64,000 nucleotides of DNA, from assembly GCA_965657135.1 (NCBI GenBank), contig CBFHNF010000003.1, positions 1 through 64,000 on the forward strand. The letters run 5' to 3'. This DNA is from HIMB11 sp965657135. Its GTDB lineage: Bacteria; Pseudomonadota; Alphaproteobacteria; Rhodobacterales; Rhodobacteraceae. Both the position numbers and the translations under genes were made by a program. Under the pieces are notes generated by a model. That model was not told the DNA's origin and did no database searches. It saw only the letters and a list, made by a program, of their open reading frames with translations. Positions 34,135 through 43,058 of the stretch are shown piece by piece (position 1 is the stretch's first letter; the number at the start of each line of letters is the position of its first letter).

Positions 34135-35160
34135 ATGAACAAGCAAATCGCGATCCTTGGTGCATCTGGTTATACAGGTGCCGAGCTTGTTCGATTGGTG
34201 CAGTCTCATCCAAATATGGACATTGTAGCACTGGCGGCGGATCGAAAAGCAGGACAACCGATGGCGTCGGTTTTTCCGCATCTCGCACATTTAGAATTGC
34301 CAAATTTGGTGCGGATTGAAGATATCGATTATTCCAAAATCGATTTGGTATTTTGTGGATTGCCTCATGGAGTTGCCCAAGATTTCGTGAGGACAGTTCC
34401 CGACCATGTAAAAATAGTTGATCTATCCCCAGATTTTCGGCTTCAAGATGGTGCATCGTATGAAAAATGGTATCGTTCTCCGCATAAGGCGTTGGATCTT
34501 CAAGCTTCTGCCGTTCTGGGTTTGCCTGAAGTTTATCGGGATAACATTAAAACAGCCCGCATTGTTGCGAATACAGGGTGCTTTGTAGCAACCTCTCTTT
34601 TACCACTGATCCCTGCGTTAAAAGGAAACGTCATCGAAAGCGATCCCATTATTATTGATGCAAAATCAGGTGTTTCTGGTGCTGGCCGTGGCCTAAACGA
34701 ACCAATGCTGTATTCAGAGGCGAACGAAGGGTTCAAGGCTTATGGAGTTGCGCACCATCGTCATATGGGCGAATTGGATCAGGAGTTATCAAAGGCGGCA
34801 GGCACACCTGTTTGCGCAACCTTTACACCACATTTGGTTCCCATGACTCGCGGCATGCAGGCGACCATCTATGCGAAAGGGAACGCAGACAGTGTCCGCG
34901 CGCATTTAGCGTCGGTTTACAATAATGAACCTTTTGTACATGTCTTAGAGGCAGGCGAAATTCCTCAAACCCAACATGTAAAGGGATCAAATTTGTGCCG
35001 CATCTCTGTTTTCGCCGATCGTCAAGCCGAACGTGTGATCATTCTGTCGGTACTTGACAATTTGATGAAAGGCGCGTCTGGTCAGGCCGTTCAAAATGCT
35101 AACATCATGCTGGATCTGCCAGAAACGGCAGGCTTGGGCATGGTTCCAGTTTTCCCGTGA
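34135..35160 (+). CDS. argC: N-acetyl-gamma-glutamyl-phosphate reductase ArgC
   Basis: A 341-residue NADPH-dependent reductase of arginine synthesis. GASGYTGAELVRL is the nucleotide motif, NTGCFVATSLLPLIPAL carries the catalytic Cys (about 144), and HHRHMGELDQEL supplies the His. The ATG at 34135 has AGGAG eight bases upstream; the start at 34093 would overlap murI. It is directly followed by ccmE (7-base gap), a conserved neighbourhood. Confidence 0.96.
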   Translation: MNKQIAILGASGYTGAELVRLVQSHPNMDIVALAADRKAGQPMASVFPHLAHLELPNLVRIEDIDYSKIDLVFCGLPHGVAQDFVRTVPDHVKIVDLSPDFRLQDGASYEKWYRSPHKALDLQASAVLGLPEVYRDNIKTARIVANTGCFVATSLLPLIPALKGNVIESDPIIIDAKSGVSGAGRGLNEPMLYSEANEGFKAYGVAHHRHMGELDQELSKAAGTPVCATFTPHLVPMTRGMQATIYAKGNADSVRAHLASVYNNEPFVHVLEAGEIPQTQHVKGSNLCRISVFADRQAERVIILSVLDNLMKGASGQAVQNANIMLDLPETAGLGMVPVFP

Positions 35161-35167
35161 GGTTGAC

Positions 35168-35611
35168 ATGAGATCCCTAAAGAAAACACGAAGAATTCAA
35201 ATTATTATCTTGGCCTTTGTGTCGCTGGCTATTTCAACTGGTTTGATCGGTTACGCGATGCGTGATGGTATAAACTTCTTCCGCTCGCCCTCACAAGTTA
35301 TAGCTGAACCGCCCAGTGCAAGTGAAGTGTTCCGCATTGGTGGCCTAGTCGCTGAAGGTAGTATCGTCCGCGGGCAGGGGGAAGAAGTTCAATTTTCTGT
35401 AACCGATGGCGGCGCGACGGTTCCTGTTTTATTCACAGGGATACTGCCAGATTTGTTTGAGGAAAATCAGGGCATGGTTGGCACAGGTAGATATGTAAAC
35501 GGTGTTTTTGTGGCAACTGAAATTTTGGCAAAACATGATGAAACATACATGCCAAAAGAAGTCATTGATGCTCTGAAAGAGCAGGGAACCTATGTTGATC
35601 CCAATAGTTAA
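35168..35611 (+). CDS. ccmE: Cytochrome c maturation protein CcmE
   Basis: A 147-residue haem chaperone with a membrane anchor (about 10-27, IQIIILAFVSLAISTGLIGY) and an OB-fold periplasmic domain. The covalent haem His is in LAKHDETYMPKEV (about residue 122). CcmE receives haem from CcmC and passes it to CcmF. The ATG at 35168 is preferred to the longer start at 35096 that overlaps argC. The endolysin/holin pair interrupts its link with ccmF. Confidence 0.94.
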   Translation: MRSLKKTRRIQIIILAFVSLAISTGLIGYAMRDGINFFRSPSQVIAEPPSASEVFRIGGLVAEGSIVRGQGEEVQFSVTDGGATVPVLFTGILPDLFEENQGMVGTGRYVNGVFVATEILAKHDETYMPKEVIDALKEQGTYVDPNS

Positions 35612-35689
35612 AGCTCTGCGAGCGTTGACTTAGGCTAACGTTTAAAGTTTTTGGAAAAGATTGATCCACAAGCAATTTGCAGGTGGGTC

Positions 35690-36301
35690 ATGCAAAATAT
35701 AACAGACATTGCGAAAGATATCTTAAAAACTGAAGGCGGTTTTGTAAACGATCCGGATGATCCGGGTGGTCCTACAAATTACGGTGTAACGCTGAAAACT
35801 TTACACCGTTTGGGTCATGACTTGGATCAAAATGAGCGTGTGGATATTGCCGATCTAAAACGGCTAATCCCCGATCAGGCTGTTCAGATTTTTGTGCAAG
35901 AGTACTTTTATAAACAACAGATCGATCAACTGCCCCATATGCTTCACGCCTCTGTCTTTGATATGTATGTCAATACAGGAGCGCATGCGATTAAGGTGCT
36001 ACAACGCACCTTGATCTTGTTTGACGCCGTGGTGTCTGTGGATGGTGTGATCGGGCCAATCACAATTGATGTAACGCAAACGGTGGCGCGAAGTGCGCCC
36101 GAACATCTTGTCGATGCCTATGGGATTGAGCGGGTGAATTATTACCTTTCACTGGCAGATGCGCGACCAAATATGCGAAAATATGCGCGCACGCGCAGTG
36201 GTGAAAAAGGCGGCTGGATCAAACGAGCAGAACGGTTTGTGCGCCCCAGGTTTCGGATGAGTCCAAACGCGTTCGTACAAAGGACAGCGGCATGGGGTTA
36301 A
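35690..36301 (+). CDS. Glycosyl hydrolase 108-family endolysin
   Basis: A 203-residue protein. The N-terminal GH108 domain (about 5-100) has the catalytic Glu in KTEGGFVNDPDDPGGPTNYG and the VFDMYVNTG segment; a peptidoglycan-binding-like C-terminal part follows (VDGVIGPITIDV). No signal peptide is seen, so export would depend on a holin, whose gene overlaps this stop by 10 bases. The pair resembles the GH108 endolysin/holin lysis genes needed for gene transfer agent release in Rhodobacter capsulatus. AGGTGG precedes the ATG. Confidence 0.85.
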   Translation: MQNITDIAKDILKTEGGFVNDPDDPGGPTNYGVTLKTLHRLGHDLDQNERVDIADLKRLIPDQAVQIFVQEYFYKQQIDQLPHMLHASVFDMYVNTGAHAIKVLQRTLILFDAVVSVDGVIGPITIDVTQTVARSAPEHLVDAYGIERVNYYLSLADARPNMRKYARTRSGEKGGWIKRAERFVRPRFRMSPNAFVQRTAAWG

Positions 36302-36792
36302 TTGAAAAATTGATGGGGTTCGTGTTTGGTGGTAGGCTTACTTCCACGGCCGAGGTGTTTCGCTAGAATACAGAAAAATCAGCAGTACGGGCGCATCACT
36401 TGCAACAGGCCGCGCTCTCTCAGTATGCGACAGAATTTCGGGTTCCACGATCTGGGTTTGATCGTTTAATCGATGGACTAAATAGATTGCCGCGCCATGC
36501 TATGGCGTTTGGTGTTTTAGGATTGTTTATTGCCGCAATGATTGACCCAATTTGGTTTGCCGATCGCATGGTCGGGCTTGGGTTAGTACCGGAACCTTTG
36601 TGGTGGTTGCTGGGTGCAATCGTGTCTTTTTATTTCGGGGCACGGCACCAAAGCAAAAGTTTCGAAATTCGCGCAAACGATCTGCGTCTAAAGGCCGAGG
36701 CAATCGCCAATATCGGTAATGCACATGATGAGAATCCTGTACGACATGTCCTTGAAAATGCCGCTGTCGCAGAATGGCGTAGACTAACGTAG
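36292..36792 (+). pseudogene. Holin-family gene with an in-frame TAG (codon 25)
   Basis: From ATG 36292 the frame reads MGLIEKLMGFVFGG...AEVFR, then TAG (36364-36366), then continues as NTEKSAVRAHHLQQAALSQY to 36792 without further stops. The full frame gives 167 codons with two hydrophobic segments (about 65-82 and 96-112) as in 3-TM holins. The gene overlaps the endolysin stop by 10 bases. A single C-to-T or G-to-T change explains the stop. The part after it could start at TTG 36400 but would lack the conserved N-terminus. Confidence 0.75.
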
Positions 36793-36858
36793 GGTTGCGA
36801 CAAAATTCATGGCATTTAGACGTGGAAAGCTGTGCGGTTTCACCCTATAGTCCATTGT

Positions 36859-38826
36859 ATGATTACAGAATTTGGACACTTCGCACTCATCCTTGCCTTT
36901 ATGGTAGCGCTGTTGCAATCAAGCCTGCCATTGATAGGCGCATCTTTTAATCGCCATGGATTAATGGCCTTTGCAATGCCTGCCGCGACTGCACAATTTG
37001 TGTTGGTGTTAGCGGCTTTTGGCGCACTTACACATGCTTTTGTCACCTCGGATTTTTCGGTGCAGCTGGTCATGCTGAATTCGCATTCTTTAAAGCCGAT
37101 GATTTACAAAATAAGTGGCGTTTGGGGAAATCACGAAGGATCACTGTTATTGTGGATATTGATCCTTGCATTGTTCGGTGCTTGCGCCGCATGGTTTGGA
37201 CAAAATTTAACACCGACGTTCCGTGCCCGTGTGATTGCGGTACAGGGGATGATTGGTGCCTCTTTTCTTGCGTTTTGTATTTTTACGTCAAACCCATTTT
37301 TGCGCGTTGCACCCGTTCCACTAGATGGGCAGGATTTGAACCCACTATTGCAAGATCCAGGATTGGCCTTTCACCCTCCGTTTTTGTACCTTGGATATGT
37401 GGGGCTTTCGATGGCGTTTTCTTTTGCTGTTGCAGCGCTGATTGAAGGCCGCGTCGACGCAGCATGGGGCAGATGGGTGCGGCCTTGGACATTGGCGGCT
37501 TGGGTATTCCTTACAATAGGGATCGCATTGGGCAGTTGGTGGGCATATTACGAATTGGGTTGGGGCGGTTTTTGGTTTTGGGATCCGGTTGAAAATGCAT
37601 CCTTTATGCCATGGCTTTTTGCTGCTGCACTTTTGCATTCCGCAATTGTTGTGGAAAAGCGCGAAAGCCTGAAGAATTGGACTATTTTGTTGGCCATTTT
37701 CGCATTTGGATATTCGATTATGGGCACATTCATTGTACGTTCTGGCGTCCTAACTTCGGTACATGCCTTTGCAAATGATCCTGATCGTGGCGTGTTCATT
37801 TTAATTATATTGGCTGTCTTCATGGGAGGCGCGCTGACACTGTTTTCCGTGCGCGCGTCGGAGTTAGAAAGTAAGGGCGTGTTTTCGTTTGTGAGCCGCG
37901 AAAGCGCATTGGTCATGAACAACATCTTGCTTGCGGTCAGTTCATTCGTAGTATTCGTCGGAACGATTTGGCCGCTTGTTGCAGAACTTTTTTTTGATCG
38001 CAAACTTTCGGTTGGGGCTCCGTTTTTCAATATGGCCTTTACGCCGTTTATGATTGCCCTTGGTTTAATCTTGCCGATTGGTGCGATTGTTCCGTGGAAA
38101 CGCGGCACATTAGGGCGAGCAATTAAATCAATGCGCGTCCCATTTGTTTTTGCACTTGCCGTTATGGGCTTAGTTTGGGCCATGCAAACTGGTCAAAGCC
38201 TACACGGCCCGATTGGAATGTTTTTAGGGGCATGGTTGATCGCCGGAGCAACCATGGAACTAATACTGCGCTTAGGGCAATCGCGTGATTTATCACGCCT
38301 CTTGCGATTACCGCGTGCAGATTGGGGTAAATTCACGGCGCACTCTGGACTTGGGGTGACAATGGCTGGGATTGCCGGGATCATGGCTTGGCAGGCCGAG
38401 GACATTCGCGTTGTTAATGTTGGGGATAGTTGGAAATTGGGTGGATATGATTTCACTTTAGAAGATGTGCGTCAAGAACGTGGGCCAAACTATTTCACAA
38501 CAATGGCAGATATCCGTTTGTCAATGAATGACACAGAGATCGCGCTTCTGAACCCAGAGAAGCGAAACTATCCTGTCGCACAGATGCCAACAACAGAGGC
38601 AGCCATCGATTACAACATGATGCGAGACGTTTATATTGTCATAGGCGATCCACAAGCTGATGGTGGTTGGGCAGTACGTACCTATATTAAACCAATGGCA
38701 AATTGGATTTGGCTTGGTGCGGCATTAATGGCATTGGGCGGGTTAATTTCCCTGACGGATCGGCGTTTTCGTGTGGCCGCTGGTGCGCGAAAACAATCTG
38801 CAATCCGTGGAGTTCCTGCTGAATGA
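36859..38826 (+). CDS. ccmF: Cytochrome c haem lyase subunit CcmF
   Basis: A 655-residue polytopic membrane protein with about 14-15 helices. The signature WWAYYELGWGGFWFWDPVENASFMPW (from about residue 224; WWD-type haem-handling loop) and flanking His residues are present. CcmF with CcmH joins haem to apocytochrome c. The ATG at 36859 is preferred over 36832. The stop overlaps the ccmH start (ATGA). Confidence 0.95.
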   Translation: MITEFGHFALILAFMVALLQSSLPLIGASFNRHGLMAFAMPAATAQFVLVLAAFGALTHAFVTSDFSVQLVMLNSHSLKPMIYKISGVWGNHEGSLLLWILILALFGACAAWFGQNLTPTFRARVIAVQGMIGASFLAFCIFTSNPFLRVAPVPLDGQDLNPLLQDPGLAFHPPFLYLGYVGLSMAFSFAVAALIEGRVDAAWGRWVRPWTLAAWVFLTIGIALGSWWAYYELGWGGFWFWDPVENASFMPWLFAAALLHSAIVVEKRESLKNWTILLAIFAFGYSIMGTFIVRSGVLTSVHAFANDPDRGVFILIILAVFMGGALTLFSVRASELESKGVFSFVSRESALVMNNILLAVSSFVVFVGTIWPLVAELFFDRKLSVGAPFFNMAFTPFMIALGLILPIGAIVPWKRGTLGRAIKSMRVPFVFALAVMGLVWAMQTGQSLHGPIGMFLGAWLIAGATMELILRLGQSRDLSRLLRLPRADWGKFTAHSGLGVTMAGIAGIMAWQAEDIRVVNVGDSWKLGGYDFTLEDVRQERGPNYFTTMADIRLSMNDTEIALLNPEKRNYPVAQMPTTEAAIDYNMMRDVYIVIGDPQADGGWAVRTYIKPMANWIWLGAALMALGGLISLTDRRFRVAAGARKQSAIRGVPAE

Positions 38827-39278
38827 GGCGTCTGATCTTAATTGTCATGTTAGTCTGCGCCTTTCCAGTGTTGGCGGTTCAGCCTGACGAAATATTGGAC
38901 GATCCAATTTTGGAACAGCGTGCGCGCGAACTATCCAAAGGATTGCGGTGTATGGTTTGTCAGAATGAAAGCATCGATGATAGTGATGCAGCACTTGCTC
39001 GAGATTTGCGTATTTTGGTACGCGAGCGATTGGTTGCTGGTGACAGCGATGACGAAGTTTTGGATTTTGTAGTTGAGAGATACGGTGAATTTGCACTGTT
39101 AAAGCCCACATTTGGGGGCGGAAACCTGATCCTGTGGATTGCAGGACCGCTTGGATTGATATTTGCGCTCTTTATTGGAGTAAACATGGTGCGACGGTCG
39201 AATGCATCCTCTGGGGCAAAAGATACACTAAGCGGCGACGAAGAGGCGCGTCTAAACGAAATCCTTAAGCGCGATTAA
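38823..39278 (+). CDS. ccmH: Cytochrome c maturation protein CcmH (CcmL)
   Basis: A 151-residue protein with a signal peptide (MRRLILIVMLVCAFPVLA), the thiol pair R-C-M-V-C-Q-N (about 42-48) that reduces apocytochrome, and a C-terminal anchor (about 104-123). It overlaps ccmF by 4 bases and belongs to the same unit. It stops well before the enoyl-CoA hydratase gene. Confidence 0.94.
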   Translation: MRRLILIVMLVCAFPVLAVQPDEILDDPILEQRARELSKGLRCMVCQNESIDDSDAALARDLRILVRERLVAGDSDDEVLDFVVERYGEFALLKPTFGGGNLILWIAGPLGLIFALFIGVNMVRRSNASSGAKDTLSGDEEARLNEILKRD

Positions 39279-39347
39279 CGTCAGGTTTCTGTTGCAAATC
39301 CTCTTTTTTTTTTGATTGTCTTAGGGCGAACCATAGAAAGTTGTGCC

Positions 39348-40124
39348 ATGCATTATGATACCATTACGTTGACGCTGAAAGACGACATCGCCGTAATCAC
39401 TTTGAACCGGCCGCATGTTATGAACGCATTAAACACCCAGATGCGTGCGGAAATCACGCAAGCGGTTACCCAATCGGGTAAACATGCCCGTGTTGTTGTT
39501 TTGACGGGTGACGGAAAAGCGTTTTGCTCTGGGCAGGATTTGGGCGATCGGCAGTCCGTTGCTAATTTGGATTTAGAACGCACATTGCGTGATGAATACG
39601 AACCTATGCTAAATGCAATTATCAATTGTCCTGTGCCAACCATTACGGCGCTTAACGGGCCCGCTGCAGGGGCAGGAGCGAATTTGGCGCTTGCTGCTGA
39701 TGTAGTGATTGGTGCCAAGTCTAGCTATCTAATGCAGGCGTTTTCAAAAATCGGATTAATACCCGATGCTGGAGGAAGTTATATTTTGCCACGTGCAATG
39801 GGGATGGCCAAGGCAATGGGCGCGTCATTATTTGCTGAAAAAATCATGGCAGAAGATGCCGCCAATGCGGGGATGATTTGGGAAGCAGTAGAAGATGATC
39901 AATTTGAAGCCACTTGGCATGCTCGTGCAGCGCATTTGGCATCTGGCCCAACAGTGACCTATGGGCACATAAAAACGGCACTTCGCCAAAGTTGGGATAA
40001 CAATTTGGGGGACCAACTTGCACTTGAGGCAAAGTTGCAAAAAGCCTGTGGTGAAACACATGACTTTAAAGAAGGAGTTTTGTCATTTTTAGACAAGCGC
40101 GCGCCGAAATTTGAAGGGCGCTAA
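39348..40124 (+). CDS. Enoyl-CoA hydratase/isomerase family protein (PaaG-like)
   Basis: A 258-residue crotonase. The oxyanion-hole segments are AFCSGQDLGDR (about 60-70) and GPAAGAGANLALAADVVIG (about 103-121), and the catalytic-region motif GLIPDAGGSYILPRAMG follows. The C-S-G-Q-D-L pattern and length resemble PaaG, the isomerase of aerobic phenylacetate degradation, but other paa genes are absent here, so the general name is safer. The ATG at 39348 (MHYDTITL) is the natural start. Confidence 0.85.
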   Translation: MHYDTITLTLKDDIAVITLNRPHVMNALNTQMRAEITQAVTQSGKHARVVVLTGDGKAFCSGQDLGDRQSVANLDLERTLRDEYEPMLNAIINCPVPTITALNGPAAGAGANLALAADVVIGAKSSYLMQAFSKIGLIPDAGGSYILPRAMGMAKAMGASLFAEKIMAEDAANAGMIWEAVEDDQFEATWHARAAHLASGPTVTYGHIKTALRQSWDNNLGDQLALEAKLQKACGETHDFKEGVLSFLDKRAPKFEGR

Positions 40125-40140
40125 GTGTTCATCATTTAAT

Positions 40141-40174
40141 AAAAAAGCGCTGAGGAAATTCAGCGCTTTTTTAA
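40141..40174. terminator. Bidirectional terminator between the crotonase and gltA genes
   Basis: An 11-bp stem AAAAGCGCTGA paired with TCAGCGCTTTT, with A-runs and T-runs on both sides. It serves the convergent genes on both strands. Confidence 0.9.
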
Positions 40175-40185
40175 TTCAACCAACG

Positions 40186-41481
40186 TTAGCGGTTTTCAAT
40201 GTCTTGGTAATCGCGGAGTGTTTCACCAAGATACAGCTGACGTGGACGGCCAATTTTCATCTGCGGATCGCCAATCATTTCTTTCCACTGCGAAATCCAA
40301 CCAACAGTCCGTGATAGGGCAAAGATTGGCGTGAACATTGATGTTGGGAAGCCGATTGCCTCAAGAATGATACCCGAATAGAAATCCACGTTCGGGAACA
40401 GTTTTTTCGAAATGAAGTATTCGTCGTTCAGTGCAACCCGTTCCAACTCTTTTGCAACTTGTAAGAGAGGGTTGTCCTCAATCCCCAGTAACTCAAGAAC
40501 TTCATCTGCAGATGTCTTTAAAACCGTCGCACGTGGATCGGTGTTTTTGTAAACGCGGTGACCAAAGCCCATCAAACGGAATGGGTCATTTTTGTCCTTT
40601 GCGCGTGCTATAAATTCTGGAATACGATCAACAGTCCCGATTTCACGTAACATTTCCAGACAAGCTTGGTTTGCACCACCATGCGCAGGTCCCCATAGAC
40701 ACGCAATACCCGCAGCGATACAGGCAAATGGGTTCGCGCCAGAAGAGGATGCCAAGCGAACTGTAGATGTAGACGCGTTTTGTTCATGATCCGCATGAAG
40801 TGTAAAGATGCGATCCATTGCGCGGGATACAATCGGGTTCACATGATATTCTTCAGCGGGAACAGAAAAACACATATGCAAGAAATTTGACGCATAATCC
40901 AAATCATTGCGCGGATAAACAAAAGGTTGACCAACAAAATATTTGTAGGCCATTGCTGCAATCGTTGGTACTTTTGCAATCAAACGAATTGCCGCAACTT
41001 CGCGTTGCCAATCATCATTTACATCCGTTGAGTCGTGATAAAATGCTGACATGGCACCAACAACGCCCACCATTGTTGCCATTGGGTGCGCGTCACGGCG
41101 GAAACCACGGAAAAAGTAATGCATTTGTTCATGCACCATTGTGTGTTTGGTGACACGTGTTTCAAAGTCTTCTAGTTTTTCTGCGCTTGGCAATTCACCG
41201 TACAATAAAAGGTAACACACCTCTAGATAATGCGATTTTTCCGCCAGTTGATCTATTGGATATCCACGATGTAATAATTCACCCTTACCACCATCGATAT
41301 AAGTTATTGTGCTGTCACAGCTTGCGGTGGACGTAAAACCAGGATCGTAAGTGAATACGCCAGCGTCCGCATATAGTTTTCGAATATCTAATACATCGGG
41401 TCCAGCCGTTGGCGTGTAGATCGGCAAATCAAACGACTTACCATCTAAGCTCAACGTCGCTTTTCTGGTTGAATCAGCCAT
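40186..41481 (-). CDS. gltA: Citrate synthase GltA
   Basis: A 431-residue type II citrate synthase, the entry enzyme of the TCA cycle. HADHEQNASTSTVR and WGPAHGGANQA with GFGHRVYKNTDPRA give the catalytic His and Asp regions (about 264, 305 and the loop to 340). The ATG at 41481 (MADSTRK) is chosen over 41496. Its leader contains ACCTA-ATATAAAA-TAGGT (41501-41518), a small stem-loop upstream of the ribosome site. Confidence 0.96.
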   Translation of the reverse strand: MADSTRKATLSLDGKSFDLPIYTPTAGPDVLDIRKLYADAGVFTYDPGFTSTASCDSTITYIDGGKGELLHRGYPIDQLAEKSHYLEVCYLLLYGELPSAEKLEDFETRVTKHTMVHEQMHYFFRGFRRDAHPMATMVGVVGAMSAFYHDSTDVNDDWQREVAAIRLIAKVPTIAAMAYKYFVGQPFVYPRNDLDYASNFLHMCFSVPAEEYHVNPIVSRAMDRIFTLHADHEQNASTSTVRLASSSGANPFACIAAGIACLWGPAHGGANQACLEMLREIGTVDRIPEFIARAKDKNDPFRLMGFGHRVYKNTDPRATVLKTSADEVLELLGIEDNPLLQVAKELERVALNDEYFISKKLFPNVDFYSGIILEAIGFPTSMFTPIFALSRTVGWISQWKEMIGDPQMKIGRPRQLYLGETLRDYQDIENR

Positions 41482-41532
41482 GTATCTTCCTTTCATAAAT
41501 GCACCTATTTTATATTAGGTACTGCTTCGGCA

Positions 41533-41585
41533 GGCACTTTTTACTACGACTGTTAGTACCCTTACTTTAGTCGTGGCAAAGTGCC
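41533..41585 (-). other. Long stem-loop spanning the gltX stop codon
   Basis: GGCACTTT pairs with AAAGTGCC (41533-41540/41578-41585) and encloses CGACT paired with AGTCG (41547-41551/41569-41573). The stem includes the final codons of gltX. No T-run follows, so it may attenuate readthrough into gltA or protect the 3' end. Confidence 0.4.
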
Positions 41586-42976
41586 ATAACATCGTTCATG
41601 CGCGCAATGCTTTCGTCGCGTCCAAGAACTAACATCATATCGATCACACTTGGCGTAACAGATTGTCCTGCCAGTGCAGCGCGAAGAGGCCCTGCAACCT
41701 TGCCAAAACCAACTTCGTGATTTTCTGCAACTTGGTTAACAAGTGCCTCAAGGGCGTCCCGCGACCACGTAACATTGTGCAACTGCGGCGTCAATGTTTC
41801 TAGTATACTGCGGGATACTATATTAAGTTGTTTTTGTGCCTTTTCTTCAATAGTTAGCGGGCGATCAACCAGAATAAATAACGCTTTATCAATGAGTTCT
41901 CCTAATGTCTTTGCGCGGTCTTTGACGCAATATAAAGCATTCTTTAAACCCATTTTTTTTTCATCGCTAAGCATAGGCTGACCAGATTTAATAAGATATG
42001 CCAAAATTTCTTGCAGCAGTGCAGCATCGTCAGCGGCCGCAATGTGTTGGCCAGATAGGTTTTGTAATTTTTTGAAATCAAATCGAGCAGCCGATTTATT
42101 TATCCCATTAAAATCAAACCAATCCTGTGCTTGTGAATCAGTGAAAAATTCATCGTCGCCATGACTCCACCCCAAACGGGCCAAATAATTGCGCATTCCT
42201 GCGGACGGGTATCCCATTGTTTGATAATCTTCGACGGATGTTGCACCGTGACGTTTGGACAGTTTTTTCCCATCTTCGCCAAGGATAAGGGGCAGGTGAG
42301 CATATACAGGTAATTCCCAACCCATCGCGTTGTATATCATCATTTGGCGGGCTGCATTGTTCAGGTGATCATCGCCGCGAATTACATGCGTGATTCCCAT
42401 ATCATAATCATCCACGACAACGGCCAACATATAAACGGGCGTACCGTCAGAGCGTAACAAGACCATGTCATCAAGCTGATCGTTTTTGATTGTCACGTCT
42501 CCCTGAACCTGATCACGAATAACGGTTTCACCTGTTTCAGGGGATTTTATGCGTACAACATAAGGCGTGTCGGGATGTGTTTCAGGGGCAGCATCGCGCC
42601 ATGGGCTTTGATAGAGTGTTGAACGACCTTCTGTGCGCGCTGCATCGCGAAACGTTTGAATTTCTTCCTGTGTGGAAAAGCACTTATACGCTTTGCCTTG
42701 CTCTAACAGATGATGCGCAACCTCTGCGTGACGATCCGCACGGTCAAATTGCGACACAGGGTCCCCGTCATAATCGAGCCCCAACCATTCCATTCCGCGC
42801 AAAATCGCATCTGTCGCCTCTGGGGTTGAACGTTCGCGGTCTGTATCCTCGATCCTCAATAAAAATTTACCACCTCGGCCGCGCGCATATAACCAATTAA
42901 ACAATGCGGTCCGCGCTGTTCCAATATGCATATAACCGGTGGGAGAAGGCGCAATACGTGTGACGACCTGAGACAT
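41567..42976 (-). CDS. gltX: Glutamyl-tRNA synthetase GltX
   Basis: A 469-residue class I synthetase. SPTGYMHIGTARTAL is the HIGH motif (about 11-25), KKLSKRHGA the KMSKS-type motif (about 237-245), and the C-terminal anticodon-binding domain is present. The GVC-type zinc site is missing, as is usual for some alphaproteobacterial copies. It is divergent from comEC. Confidence 0.95.
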   Translation of the reverse strand: MSQVVTRIAPSPTGYMHIGTARTALFNWLYARGRGGKFLLRIEDTDRERSTPEATDAILRGMEWLGLDYDGDPVSQFDRADRHAEVAHHLLEQGKAYKCFSTQEEIQTFRDAARTEGRSTLYQSPWRDAAPETHPDTPYVVRIKSPETGETVIRDQVQGDVTIKNDQLDDMVLLRSDGTPVYMLAVVVDDYDMGITHVIRGDDHLNNAARQMMIYNAMGWELPVYAHLPLILGEDGKKLSKRHGATSVEDYQTMGYPSAGMRNYLARLGWSHGDDEFFTDSQAQDWFDFNGINKSAARFDFKKLQNLSGQHIAAADDAALLQEILAYLIKSGQPMLSDEKKMGLKNALYCVKDRAKTLGELIDKALFILVDRPLTIEEKAQKQLNIVSRSILETLTPQLHNVTWSRDALEALVNQVAENHEVGFGKVAGPLRAALAGQSVTPSVIDMMLVLGRDESIARMNDVMALCHD

Positions 42977-43058
42977 ACGGGCGGTAACCTTTTGGTAAGA
43001 GTTGAGACATAGCGTAGTGACTATCTAGCGGGAGCCTAAGCCAAGGACAAGCCATCAC

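Noticed and set aside
36400..36792. TTG-initiated 130-residue holin as the real gene
   Set aside because: Coding content continues upstream in phase across the TAG to an ATG that overlaps the endolysin stop, so an interrupted longer gene fits better.
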